Assembly: GCA_002261195.1 (NCBI GenBank)
Contig: MVBO01000190.1
Span: 1 to 22,931, forward strand
Direction: 5' to 3'
From: Bifiguratus adelaidae
Lineage: Eukaryota > Mucoromycota > Endogonomycetes > Endogonales
DNA length: 22,931 bases
The notes beneath the pieces were generated by a model, which was given only the letters and a program-made list of their open reading frames with translations, had not been told where the DNA came from and searched no databases. A program made the translations under genes and the position numbers. The first letter of the stretch is position 1. Every line of letters begins with the position of its first letter. Below are positions 8,592 through 19,638 of this stretch, piece after piece.

Positions 8592-10026
8592 TTATAGAAA
8601 TACTTGAGATCGTTTTGAGTCCGTGGCAAGACATTCACCGTTGTGAAGCTTTTGCTTGCGGATACTCACATAGAAATACAAGGTCCCATCTAAAACTCCA
8701 ATGATCCTATCCAGCCTTTGCGAAACATCGAGTTTAATGGTGAGCTCTTTGATGCTGGCAAGTCCGACGCCTAACTTGAGGTCCAACACCGATGAACGAG
8801 GACGCGCACGTCCAATGAAGGATTCTTCTGCAATCTCCGGGATAGAATTGCTTTCATAAAGGTGCAGGCAGCCGAGCTCTCTCGCCATTGATCTTCTGGT
8901 ATTCACGATAGGCGTCATTGAAGACAGGGTCCGGTTGTTCCTTGAGCATATCGAGCTTAGTCCACCTTCCATGTATCCTGCCGTAATAATGCGGTTGTTG
9001 ATCTGGAAGCGTGGTTAGAACCAGCAATTGCATGTTTGGCAATTCTGCTGCGATACGTTGAATCGCCTCTGGATCCATGTTGAAGTTATGGAATTCACAA
9101 ATGCGAAGTTTTTTCTTGTTTTCGAGTAGTTTTTCGAAATCTTGCTGAAAGAACCAGGGATGCACGATTTCACCTTCGTTCCTTAGGAAGAATGTTTGTA
9201 AATTCCAGCACGATTCGGCTATCATCTCTAGACCGGGACTATGATGATGGTACCCTGGCGTTATGTCGAGATGTTCTAGGATCTTGCCAACGGTCCACTT
9301 TATGTAGACATAACACTCATCTTGAACGAACTCCGACCGAACCGATAGACGTTTGAGTGTCTCACGATTGCGAAGCAAGATTTGCTCGAGTATTTCGTCC
9401 CAGAGCATATCATCATAACAAGTGAACTCCTCAAGATGCCGAAAGCGGGCTAACGAGAACAAGCGCGTCTTAACGGAAACATCGATGAGGTGAAGGCCGG
9501 TCAGATTAGGATGGAGACGATATAGTAGTGCGAGATCTTTTCTGTACAGCTCGATGCCATAGATTGCAAAAGACTTGAGATTAGGACAAACACGAAGAAT
9601 CTCTTGAACTTGAGGACTCCCAATGCGATCAAAAGGTCGATCCGTTGCGATGAGCAATTTGACATGCTTGATATACGTCTGGTATGGCAACAACGGCCGC
9701 CAGAACTGCATGCCTTTGCGTCGCGCGCGTCTTCTTTGCTTCCTTGTACCCATGTCTCCCAGCTGAGCTGTTAGCATGGTGAGAATAACCTCTACGCGAA
9801 ACCGTGAAGTCCACTGAACCGTCCGCCATATCAGTGGTGCTGCACATTTGAATGATAACCAGTTGACTTGCGCTAACCGTACGATAACGCGATGGTCGTC
9901 TAGCTGAGCGGCTTGGTGAGCGAGAGCGTCAACAAGGATGACATTAGAGAAGATGAGTTGGGCAAGGTTCTCCGTGGACATGCCACAAAATGACCATTTC
10001 AGTAGGAAGCGGTTAAAAGTGGTCAT
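8592..10026 (-). CDS. F-box/LRR-like protein
   Basis: Exon 10026-8907 plus exon 8827-8592 (79-nt GTGAAT..TTGCAG intron) gives 451 aa. Unspliced, the first frame stops at 8854 after 390 aa. The N-terminus has an F-box-like helix set ending in AQVNWLSFKCAAPLIWRTVQW, the familiar fungal F-box tail. The remainder reads as irregular leucine-rich repeats (ILRVCPNLKSFAIYG, HPNLTGLHLIDV, RNRETLKRLSV). Such proteins usually present substrates to an SCF ubiquitin ligase; that function is inferred here and no substrate can be named. I prefer the spliced model because the second exon carries a further LRR-like block (VLDLKLGVGLASIKELTIKLD). A basic patch (RKQRRRARRKG) lies near residue 95. The start could also be the in-frame ATG 15 codons in. 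Confidence 0.68.
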
Positions 10027-10124
10027 TAACCAGATTGGCTGTCATTTGAATGTTGCAGGAAGGATTGGAGCGATAATATACATCTATACAGCGGTACAAG
10101 GGCAAGCAATGCGATGAGTTATGC

Positions 10125-12613
10125 CTACAACACGATGCTCTCAATACGCAACGGATTAGCGCCAATACCGTGCCTGAGTGCGTATGTGAATACGGTGCCA
10201 TCGTAATAGACCAGGTGCAAATGATAGAAGGTGGAGGATGGAGCGAGAGCATCATGAGGTTCCTCTGATGCGTGATCCCTTTCGCTGATGGAGCTGTGCT
10301 CTGTGATGAAGAAGCCTGACGCAAAAGGGTCAGATACCGATGTTGCAAGGTTCCGTCAAACGTTACCTAATAGCGGTGCAACTGGTATAGTATCCCAGGG
10401 AAGCCATGCCTCAGTATGCAGCACATACTTTTCTTCTTGCATGGTCTGCGTTTTGGCGTCGTTACAGATCCGCACCAGGCGTACCAAAGCGACTCGTCCC
10501 TTCTGGGATGCGATTACTGCTAATGAAAGGGCTGGTATCACTTCCATCATATTCAGTCGGTCGAAGGCCTCTAGCCAGCGAATTCGACGGTTGTCCCGTT
10601 TGCTGACGATTCGCTTCACCGTGTAAAGGCTAGTCAACTCGTCCAACGGATCGAGGAGGAAAAGGTCCGTGGCGTTGGTGTAAAGGATAAGATCTTGAGG
10701 AAGATGGCTATGTATGTAAAGGCCATTGGCATGCTTGCTGGCATCTTTTTGCATAGGTGAGGTTGAAGTGGCCTTTGTGTGCTGTTCGGCGTCCCTTTCA
10801 GGATTTGGCTGTCCGGTGTTGGCTTCGGTCTCCTCAATACTCTCCCTTCGCGGTGTCAAATTAGGCACGTGGGTGTGATGGGTTGTTGTCGCTTGTGCTG
10901 ACGGAAGACTGTTTGTCCACAGGTCTGCCTGCGTGATGTCTTCTGAATCGGAGACGTCGTGGCCGAGGAATATCATGGTTCCTGCATTTGCTGCGTCCAC
11001 ATGCGGTGCTTCTGATTCAGCTTGGCTATCCTCCTCCTCGTGCTCTTCCTCTTCCTGGACGATGTCCTGCAGCTCATTGTCATCGTGCGTCAATGAGCTT
11101 TCCACCGACTCTGGATATTCAACGTCATCGTCAAGGTCAGTATCCGTCTCATGCATCTCATCACCTTCGGCGGCTTCCTCCTCGTCGTCATCTTCAGCGT
11201 CCTGGCCCGCAAAGAGATCCTCCAAACCCACAATATTCGTGGGGTTCAACACATCATTGTAGGTTCCAGTCTGGGACCACAGGCGCAAGGCATTGGAAAG
11301 CTGCATCCAGTCACTGATATGATGCGTGCCGAAAGGTTTGCCGTTGTTGTCTGCATTGGATGTAAACGGCGAATCCATACCAACGTTTGCAAAGGACAGA
11401 TGCTTTAGCTTGTGTCTCGGTATAAAGCGAGTGGACCAGCCCCTGGAGGTGAAAGGACGTTACCACCATTAGACCACTTGCGCCTATCTACACATACCAT
11501 TTGTTTCCTCCATTGTCAAAGTCTCGGTGCAGTATGCACTTCCCAGTGTTCACATTCCAAACTCTACAGCTGCCATCAATGGAACAGCTCACCAGATAAT
11601 TTCCACATGTAGAAAAGTCAATGTTTGGAACATTGTGCCGATGTCCACGAAGAATTCGCCGATCCTGTTGAGTTGAGCCTGCTTCATCGCGGTGCCTTTT
11701 GTGGTGCTGCGTATCGTTTGACGACGGTTCGTCGTCTTTACGTGCCTCTTTTTCGCTTTTTGCAGATGATTTGGAGGATGTGGAATGTGACGCTGACGAT
11801 CTACGCCGCTTGTGAGAACTTGGCTCGTCCGAAAGATTGAAAACGGTCACGTTATGAGAATTGCAGGATACGGCCAGCAAGCGTCTCTTTGCATGTAAAG
11901 CAATACCCCATGCAGCCTCATCGGCTCTACCAGTAAAAACGAGTCGGTCATTGAATACTGTGATGATGTGATATCGTAACTCACGTTAAAATAATCGGTG
12001 CTCGGTCCAAATGGTCCAGAAACCAGACGATAACTGATCCATTATCATTTGCGGCTACCAACACTTGCTCTGCACCGAGAAATCCAACTGTGATGGCGTT
12101 AATTGCATGATCCTGAAACTGAATGAGATGATTGTTCGCGGCAACGCTGGCTCGTTCTCACCTCCTCATCGGTCGCACTGGTCTCCGCGCTGAGAAAAGG
12201 TGACCTCAGTTTCTGTATCGGTTCAGTGGGTAACGTATATGGATTCGGCTTCTTGAAGACTAGAATATCGCAATTGACAGCTGCCACGCGAACCATTAGC
12301 AAATACAGATAAGCCAATCATTTGCCTCACCAATATAAAAGAGGCTCGAGTCTTTCTTATCGCCGGCTAACAAGTTCATTTTCTGTAAAGGCGGTGAACA
12401 AGCTTTACAGTCTATGGAGAACATGTCACTTACCCACGGCCGCACGAAATGGAGCGGAAGGACGTGGTCTCTACCTATAGGTGCGACCTTTAAAATGGGA
12501 GTTTGAGTACCTGAACATGACCATGGTTCGAGCAAATTCACCTCAATATGTTCATACTCCTTCATCATACTCTCTAGACCAGCCAGTGAATGCAGCCTAG
12601 AGAAGAGCGACAT
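10125..12613 (-). CDS. CRT10: CRT10-family WD-repeat protein
   Basis: Seven exons: 12613-12434, 12382-12331, 12280-12162, 12112-11985, 11926-11498, 11442-10367, 10315-10125, joining in frame to 724 aa. In yeast, Crt10 affects ribonucleotide reductase gene expression and is found with the Rtt101-Mms1 ubiquitin ligase. WD-like blades show as LFYIAVNCDILVFK, VLVAANDNGSVIVWF, DEAAWGIALHAKRRLLAVSC and LVSCSIDGSCRVWNV. Next come the family's GWSTRFIP segment, a very acidic linker (runs of D/E near the middle), then LFLLDP and DRLNMMEVIPALSLAVIASQ, which I recognise as CRT10-type. The last exon gives FYHLHLVYYDGTVFTYAL. A basic Lys/Arg/Ser insertion sits inside one blade. The intron at 12383-12433 is 51 nt and stop-free in frame. 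The start is the ATG at 12613; in-frame codons further upstream translate a dinucleotide repeat and are probably leader. Confidence 0.85.
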
Positions 12614-12713
12614 GTCGCACTGCAGCAAAAGCGTTGGACTGGCAATATTCAGTGTCCTCTGCGCCACCGCCACCCATTGTTGAAAGTAGGAAGACGCGTC
12701 TTTTTCTCTTCTT

Positions 12714-12744
<31 letters not shown>
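12614..12744. promoter_or_regulatory. 131-bp CRT10/coiled-coil divergent promoter with TC and GC repeats
   Basis: The start codons of two opposite genes lie 131 bp apart. On the plus strand this gap ends in a pyrimidine tract, (TC)12 at 12713-12736, then (GC)4 at 12737-12744, which abuts the plus-strand ATG directly. The tract would lie in the leader of the plus-strand gene and the promoter of CRT10. Confidence 0.6.
12713..12744. repeat. (TC)12-(GC)4 compound microsatellite
   Basis: Twelve TC units run straight into four GC units with no interruption, ending at the base before the ATG of the coiled-coil gene. Read from the other strand it is a GA tract that could encode Arg-Glu repeats in the CRT10 frame, but it lies upstream of the chosen CRT10 start. 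Confidence 0.95.
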
Positions 12745-13346
12745 ATGGATTGGGACAGTGCGGATGAGGGGTAAGGTTAGATACAGCTGCTGATGAGAAA
12801 CTAACACTTGTGCGCATAGCAACACACAGGCCACCACGGAGCTCTTGGAGGCTCTCAAAGGTGAGGTCATTGGATTGATGGACGCGTTCGAAAGCTTACC
12901 CTAGGGCACGGCTAGCGCGCTTACAAAGTTCAAAGCAAACCAAGCTAAAGAAGAGGCTCGACAAAGGTACCTCCATATTGGCCAATGTCCAAAAGATGCA
13001 ACAAGCCATGTTGTCGAGACAACAGGCCGAGGTGTAAGCTGCAATATGATGATATATGCGGTCGATTGAAGCCCAATCATGTAGAGAAAGCAAGATTAGG
13101 TACGCTAGAGAACGCATCAACACGCTCAAGAGCGAGCAAGAAGAGTTACAGGGGAGCATTATCAATGCTCAGAAAGCGCTTGAGGTAAGCTCTTTACCGT
13201 GTCATCGATGACAGATATTGACCTTCTTACAGGCATCCCAGGCTCAGACGCGGGAAAAGCTTCGAGACATCAAACTGTCCAAAGGCAAACTCATGGCGGC
13301 TTTCCAGTCTACACTACAGAGCCCTCCACTGAGCGAGATGGACTAG
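12745..13346 (+). CDS. Small coiled-coil protein, unrecognised
   Basis: Five exons: 12745-12770, 12820-12860, 12916-13033, 13085-13184, 13233-13346, joining in frame to 132 aa. Introns are 48-55 nt, and the first has a perfect CTAAC branch site. The N-terminus is acidic (MDWDSADEG). From about residue 15 to 115 nearly everything is charged or Gln-rich helix with heptad-like spacing (LEALKARLQ, KKRLDKG, ARERINTLKSEQEELQ, QTREKLRDIKLSK). The C-terminus (LQSPPLSEMD) has Ser-Pro. I do not recognise a family; small subunits of kinetochore, tethering or BLOC-type complexes look like this, but nothing here decides. An AATAAA lies 86 bp after the stop. Splice choice between exons 2 and 3 is the least certain point, since another acceptor at 12906 opens a different frame. 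Confidence 0.72.
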
Positions 13347-13432
13347 GTTATTTTTTTTTCATCACGGCCATATTGCAACATTACCTAGGGGCAAACTTGC
13401 CCGACAATCATACTGACATGTAAAGAGATTGA

Positions 13433-13438
13433 AATAAA
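13433..13438 (+). terminator. AATAAA polyadenylation signal
   Basis: A consensus AATAAA follows the coiled-coil gene's stop codon by 86 bp, in the 202-bp gap before the convergent Rictor stop. It fits 3' end formation of the plus-strand gene; the site has not been tested. Confidence 0.5.
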
Positions 13439-13548
13439 ATGATTTGTCCATGTCAGGGTATCTAAAGGTAACTACATTACTATTATACACCGTCTATACA
13501 TTAGGCCTCGAATACACTGAAAAGAATAGTCGATTAACACTAAAACAC

Positions 13549-16500
13549 CTAGGCGGCAACATCGAAGCCATGATGCCGCACTGGATTGATCGCCTTGACG
13601 GCCGTCAATTCTGATCCTTCCTGATCATCGTCGTCTGACTTGTAGCCACCCTCGGAGTTGCTAAGGGAAGCGATCATAGGTTTGAGACGCGGGCCGGAAC
13701 CACCCGAATAGCCATGACTGCTCCTTCGAATATTGTAACTATCTTTGCGTTGATATCGCACGAGTCGGGGTAAGTCAGGCTTTGTAGAGGTCGGTGCCCC
13801 GTTCATGACGCCTTCTTCTGTTCCATCCGTGGTTGCAGCTTGTTCAGAGTCAGCGACAGACACATCATTAGAACTAGAGCCGTTGCGAATCCTGTCTAGC
13901 CATTCGTAAGCCTCATCATTCATGTCCACGTCAAACATATCGAGAATGTAACGTCGAACGGGTAAGCGATAATGCAAGCCTCCAATAAGCTCGAAAGCAC
14001 CAGAGAGCATATGGATATTGGCGAAAAGGGAAGGATTTTTGCTTTTGAGCTGAGTAAGATCTTTGGAAGCGGCGCTGGCGAGAATCTGATTGCTCATATC
14101 ACCAATGGCTTTGAGTACATCACACTCCTGTCGATTTTGAGTGGAAATTGGGAGTTCGATTCGGGGTAGAGGTGCCGGTATACCGGCGTATTTCCAAGGC
14201 GGGATGATGAGAAACGGTCGGAGATTTGCGGGAACACACAATCCTGCGACCTCGCCATTTGGATAAACCACTCCCTCCCAACCAAACTCGCCCAGCAATT
14301 CCACGCCTTGCTGCGTTCGACAAATCAATCCTAGGACGTAGTAACTTGTGCCTTTCAATGAGAGAACCTCTGAATGCTCCGCAATGGCTACAATGTCCTT
14401 GACGATATCTTCTTCCTCGAGGAACGGGAGACCATTTCTCGTCGCGCCGATATTCCCGACCGCCCACAGTACAGCTTTCAGATTGCGTATAATCTCCCTG
14501 TCGTGGCTCTCCATGCTGTAGTTTCGAATGTAATCGGCAAAAAGGGAGAAATGCCCAGCTTCACGAAGCATCAAACATCCTTGGGGTGTCTTAGTGAGTT
14601 CGCCATAAAAGTGCGATGGCACGGCACCATCGCATGGTTGCACCGTCTCGAAGTTATGCTTGTTATCGACACGCTCCTCAAAGACGGAATGCTGGCCTTC
14701 TGGTGAGCTCATGATGGCTCTGGCCAGCGAAACTTCCAACTGCGTAACGTAATGACAGTTGCGTTCCTATCAGCGCCAGTGAGCCGGATGCGGAGGCAAC
14801 TGCGTCGCTAAGCATCCGTTACCTTGTACCATTCGTCCATCTCTCTACTGACATAATCCAGTCCGTTGAGGTACGTAAATCCGCTTGAGGTGGACAAGAA
14901 CCTAGAACGACACCAGGCTTTTATTTATGGAACGGAGATGGATGGATGACTTACTTGAGCAGCAGAGGATTGCTAATCTCCCCCAAGTGATCCAAGCTTG
15001 GCCGCAACCTGACAAGAAGTTCAAGGTTTGCAACATTGACGCAGGCATCATCGAGCACGGAAACTGCCTTTTGGCAAACCTCAAGGTAAGGATCGTAAAG
15101 CTGCAGATAGAAGTCATGAGTGACATGTCCGCAGAGAGGATCAGCCGGCAACATACTTGTGTGATCAGCAATCGTATGGCCCAGTCATTGAATTCGTTAC
15201 CATCTGCGCTCAGTATCTCCCCTAAATGCGTGGTCGCAAATAGTCGAATATGCTAGACGGCAGTATTAGCCAACAAAATACAAGTGAAGTCTGCTTGAGT
15301 CAAAGGTACCTTGTAACCAGATGTCATCATCTTTGATAGCAACACTCTAGGATGCCCATCTCTGTTGCATCGGGTAAGTCATTTCCACTGCGTTGAGATC
15401 TCTTCACTCACAAGGTGTAATCAAAGTTTGTAATCAATGCCATGATCAGGTCGTCCCTGCTACGAAACTCGCTCATGGCATACAGCAAGCTAAAGATACG
15501 GAACCTCTCCAGCAGATTCAGTCCCTCTCGGTGCTTGCTAAATACGCCAAGAAATCGAAAGTAAGAAGATGTCAAGGTGGAATCCATTCGTTCGCGCGTA
15601 AAGATCTGCTCGCTCTCTGAGCTCGCGTTCATCTGGAGGACATGAACTATCAATGCGCCTGTCTTAAGCTCTAACTAATGACACATACCGGGTCGAGCTG
15701 GCTAAATGCATCTGCCAATTGTCGAAGGATCTTGTTTTCGGCAAGGTACCGCACACCCTCGGCATTAGCGAGAAGCACATGAAACAACGCGCATCCCGCC
15801 TTATCGTAGCGATTGTGATTAACCTACGTATTGCTTTAGCGTATGCGCATGAATAGCTCTCTTTTTGTACCTTGCTCGCCTTCAAATCTGAGAATCGATG
15901 CCTAAATGGTCGGTAAAAGGCAAGCAGACGCTTGACGAACTTGCAGCCACGTGTGGCTTCTTCAAGACGTCGCGGATTAAGTAAGGGACCTTGCAAGAGC
16001 TCGGTGATGACCTCCCAATTCCATTTGTTATGGTCTTTTGTGTTGAGAACCTGATCGAGGGTATTAGGATGGTATTGAAGTTGAGACTCCCCGGCCTACC
16101 TGGCTATCAACGAGCATAGTCCGAAAATGCACATCGTCAATTTGCATTCCCAGTCGGACTTTTACTTCGCGTACTTTTTCTTGATTGCGTCGGCTACTCA
16201 AGATCAGCAAAGGCCATATATGGTCACAAATTGAGCAACAACTAACCTTTCTTCCTTTTCTATGATTACTTGGGATTGCAAGCGACCCCTGATCCTGTTC
16301 AGGTTGTCGATATGGGAAAGTACTGCTGTTGCGTTGTGCCTGATCTCCTCATTTTCAAAAGAGGCCGCCAGCACAAACAGTTTAGGTAAAGACTGTGCAG
16401 TCGTCAATAGTCGTGTCACATAGGAGATAGGTCAACGTACCTGTATTTGAGTCGCTATTCCAACAGGCAGAATACGAGTGGAGAGCTGCAGCATCTCCCC

Positions 16501-18499
16501 CATGAGGTGTGTTGCCTTGCGAGATATACTTAGATTTTCCTTCTTTATAATATCTACTAACGCCTGAGGAATAGGGATTGTCAGATTGAGTACAATGAGG
16601 AAGACCATCGTCAAACCTACCATCATAATTCCGGCATCAGTGAAAATGTTGAGGATAAGGGATAGATGGTGATGTAGAAGAGTTGGTATCTGCTTATGCT
16701 TGTAGGTAGTCGATAACTCCAAAGAGTCATCCACACCTGGGGTGCCGGCCCAGTTGCCCGGTCTATGAGAGGTAAAATAGCTGGTACTGTCCTTTGGTAA
16801 AGGTATACGGAAAATCTCGAATAGCATATCTAAAAGTATTTTCTGTCACAGAGATTTGAGCATATTATCAACAAGACCAAGCTTCGACTTACGGTGGTTT
16901 CTTCATAGGGCAAGCGCAATGCCTCCACGACACTGTGTATTGCCCGCGACTCATTCGAGCACAGGAATAATGTGCCAGTCCATGTTTTGAATAGAAGGGT
17001 CAGAACGCGAACGCTATTACGCAGACGCTCTTCAGCAGACGGTCCCTTTGAGTAGGCATCGGTAAAAGAAGCGAGAATAAATTGCAAATCGATCCCAGGT
17101 CGAATGTAAACACGTGTGGATGGATCGTCGAGGACATATACGATGATTGACACGAGGACGTCAATCATACGTCTTGGTCCATCGATGACTGCTTGAACAA
17201 TGACGCGTAACCCACCAACTTGCACAAAAGACGGTAAGTCGCAGATAGCTGCAACCACAAAAACATCAACGACTGGCCCGCGATATAATATTGTGCTTAC
17301 CCATTTCTGCCAGTGTTTCTAATGCGATATTTCTCAGGGTATCGTCCATTTGCTCAGCAATTGCCACCACTGCACGTAGAATGCCTTGCGTGATGTAAAC
17401 TGTGCCGCCGTGCGAATAATCCATCAAGGTTCGGATGAGTTTGAGGGCCTGCTCTCGTTCGCTGTGATATGCCGGATCTCTCGTGATTGCCCTAAGGAAT
17501 GGCTGTCAGACATGTCATTACTCTGCAAGACCAAATCTTACCGGATGACCACTAGATCAAGATGCATCGGAAGAAAGTTATGCAATGTAAATTGACAGGA
17601 TGTATCGTTAAGTATGAGATGACGAACTGCTCTCAAGGCATTGACTCGCAGCTCTCGATTTGATGCCGTTGAACAGGCTCGGATGCTAAGCAAGATGTTG
17701 GTCATTTCCCACTTAAAAAGGGAAGTAAAGCAAAAGCCACCCACCTGTGTAGCAACTCTGACGATTCCAAACCACCTGTTGTGGTATTATCCGCGATTTT
17801 GATGAGCGCAGACAAAGCGTTGATTTTCGCAAGATCGGGTTGCCCTCTTTGAGTCAGGATGAATAGAATGTCGGAGAGACGCTCAGATAGACTACGTTGA
17901 TCTACTTCCGCCTCATTTTGCGCTTCCTCTGATGCCGATTCATCGCGTTGCTGTTGCCTTTTATCTCCTGAACTGAAAGATCTGGCACGCTTGGCACGTC
18001 TAGCCCTACCAGGTGGAGTAAAGACGGCTGCTGACGAAGTGAGTCCAAAAGGAGTCGGCACATTGAAGAACTTGGTCTCTTTGAGTTTGCGTGTGATCTC
18101 AGCTGCATTGCTGCCGGAATTGTGTCGTATGTTTTCCGCCATTTTCGTAAGCTCTATGATGTTGCGAGAATATACATCGAGGTTCACCTCCAACTCCTTT
18201 ATACGTTTTCTGTGCTTGTGATCCGTTGTTTGATATACCTGTGGAGATGAGAACGCAATGGATCAGCAACACAAAGACATCAAGCTGAATGACCCGAAAA
18301 GCATACCTCCAACATATTCTCAACGCCCTCCTTCATCTTCATCTGCTTTTCCAACTGTTGCAACACAGTGTCGAGCTGAAAGAATCGGACTAAAGGTGAG
18401 CGGCCCGATTCTGATAGAAATCCCCTTCTAGTAAGCTATATACGCTACCTGCTGTACGACTTTACTGGAGTCGCCATTCGCCATGTCCTGTATCTCCAT
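13549..18499 (-). CDS. AVO3: Rictor/Avo3/Ste16, TORC2 core subunit
   Basis: Eighteen exons: 18499-18449, 18375-18307, 18238-17745, 17685-17542, 17491-17301, 17248-16893, 16842-16621, 16563-16441, 16392-16247, 16196-16100, 16050-15871, 15823-15689, 15632-15412, 15361-15310, 15252-15157, 15100-14955, 14901-14823, 14739-13549. They join to 1330 aa, close to S. pombe Ste20. Rictor is an obligate scaffold of TOR complex 2, which controls AGC kinases, actin and membrane stress. The N-terminus is an HR1-like coiled coil, followed by helical repeats (EREQALKLIRT, SRKATHLMGEML). Hallmarks follow: VKVRLGMQIDD, GPLLNPRRLEEA, KHREGLNLLERF, FLSTSSGFTYL, and the C-terminal domain AVLWAVGNIGATRNGLPFLE. The tail is acidic and Ser-rich. 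The intron at 16564-16620 is 57 nt with no in-frame stop. It shares a 314-bp promoter with RPB4. Confidence 0.95.
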
Positions 18500-18813
18500 C
18501 GTTGACAACGCTGTTTGGCCTAGAGCGCCCTTTTGTGACCAAAACTCGCACTTTCGCCCCTCAAAAGGAGGAGCCCGCTCGTCGGTTCTCGTTCACCTTC
18601 GCAGTTGCTAGTGAAAGCAATCGCACCGATAGCTATTCAGTATAACAGCCAAAGCCCCTCTTATCGTCTGTTGTCAGTGTTCATGGAATCCAAGCCGTCG
18701 CTCTCGCGGTCATGGCCAATGGCGAAACGTCGAAGCTGCTCAGCGTGGAGAAGAGTGACGTCACGAATTTCGAGCCTTGAAAGACGATGAGCGTGAAGGA
18801 ACGTTCTTGAGCA
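18500..18813. promoter_or_regulatory. 314-bp Rictor/RPB4 divergent promoter
   Basis: This gap separates two opposite start codons. It has a CCAAT box at 18716-18720 and a complete palindromic CRE, TGACGTCA, at 18756-18763, about 50 bp before the RPB4 ATG and 257 bp before the Rictor ATG. I see no coding frame worth calling. Confidence 0.6.
18756..18763. promoter_or_regulatory. Palindromic CRE (ATF/CREB-type) site
   Basis: TGACGTCA is the full eight-base ATF/CREB bZIP site. A seven-base match (GACGTCAC) also lies in the COQ4/SEC24 divergent promoter. Binding is inferred from sequence only. Confidence 0.55.
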
Positions 18814-19511
18814 ATGTCCTATCATCGTCACCTTCGCAGAGGTGCAATTGAGGAAGAAGATGCGACTACACTAAAGCTAGGCTCAGGTTCGTATTCTAAA
18901 CGCGTAAGAACTTGTTGATCTTCGCTAGTATCACATGTTACGAGTGGGCTGATGCGATGGCTCTACACCAGATTTCCAGAACGAATCGTGCCTCTTTGTC
19001 TCCGAAGTACGCATTCTTTTGGAGGCACAGATGGGCGCAAAGCATGACAAGACCGACAATTCACCCATTACAACGTAGGTTTTCTTTTCACTCGGAGTCT
19101 CAATACAATCGCAATGAGTGATACCAACCTCCAATGCCTCATAGGGTCCTACAAAAGACATTGACCTATGTTCAAAACTTTAGTAGTTTTACAAACAAAG
19201 ACTCTGTCAAAGCGGTGAGAGAGTGAGTGTAGGAGGCCTAGCAGAGCGATCGTTAGAGAACAGCTTGCTCATGATTGCCTTTCAGACGGCTAAGTACAAC
19301 AGATCAGTTGGAGCACTTTGAGATCTCTCAGCTCGCTAATCTTTGCTGTGAGGAAGCTGAGGAGGCAAAGGCTCTGATACCGAGGTTTGTATTCAATTGC
19401 ATCTAGCAAGAAGAGATTGACGTTTGCAACAGCCTGGCGAACAAAATAGACGATGAGACGCTTCAAGACCTCTTGAACGAGATCCTGACGCTCAAAAAGT
19501 TTCAAGATTGA
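18814..19511 (+). CDS. RPB4: Rpb4, RNA polymerase II stalk subunit
   Basis: Five exons: 18814-18886, 18972-19074, 19145-19222, 19286-19384, 19433-19511, joining in frame to 143 aa, the size of metazoan Rpb4 (about 142). With Rpb7 it forms the stalk of RNA polymerase II that binds nascent RNA and couples transcription to mRNA export and decay. The N-terminus carries EEEDATTLKLGSDFQNESCLF, then SEVRILLEAQ, the helical HRDC-like part (TYVQNFSSFTNKDSV), LEHFEISQLANLCCEEAEEAKALIPS and the end IDDETLQDLLNEI. The first intron has a weak GTTCGT donor and is 85 nt; the join is supported by the conserved LKLG-(x2)-FQN run. The yeast-specific insertion is absent. Tandem to TAP42 with 127 bp between them. 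Confidence 0.94.
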
Positions 19512-19638
19512 GCATCCTGAGATTGTGCATTGTGTACTTTTACTACTACTGACATACTATTGCATGGCTTGATGGGCTCAAAGCTCTCGCCAAATACAAT
19601 GTAAAGCATTCCAGCATTGCAAATTGGTTTTCGTTGAC

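Noticed and set aside
8854-8859. Programmed +1 frameshift (antizyme-like) at UUA-UGA in the F-box gene
   Set aside because: A normal intron with usable donor and acceptor explains the frame change; there is no antizyme homology or visible stimulatory element.
10013-10348. 111-codon minus frame after CRT10
   Set aside because: It is a different frame over the real last CRT10 exon (10315-10125), which matches the family once the 51-nt intron is removed.
10933-11262. 109-codon Ser-rich plus-strand frame
   Set aside because: Antisense shadow of the acidic linker of CRT10.
12614-12817. N-terminal extension of CRT10 with Arg-Glu repeats
   Set aside because: It is translation of the GA/TC microsatellite and overlaps the divergent gene's first exon; more likely leader and promoter.
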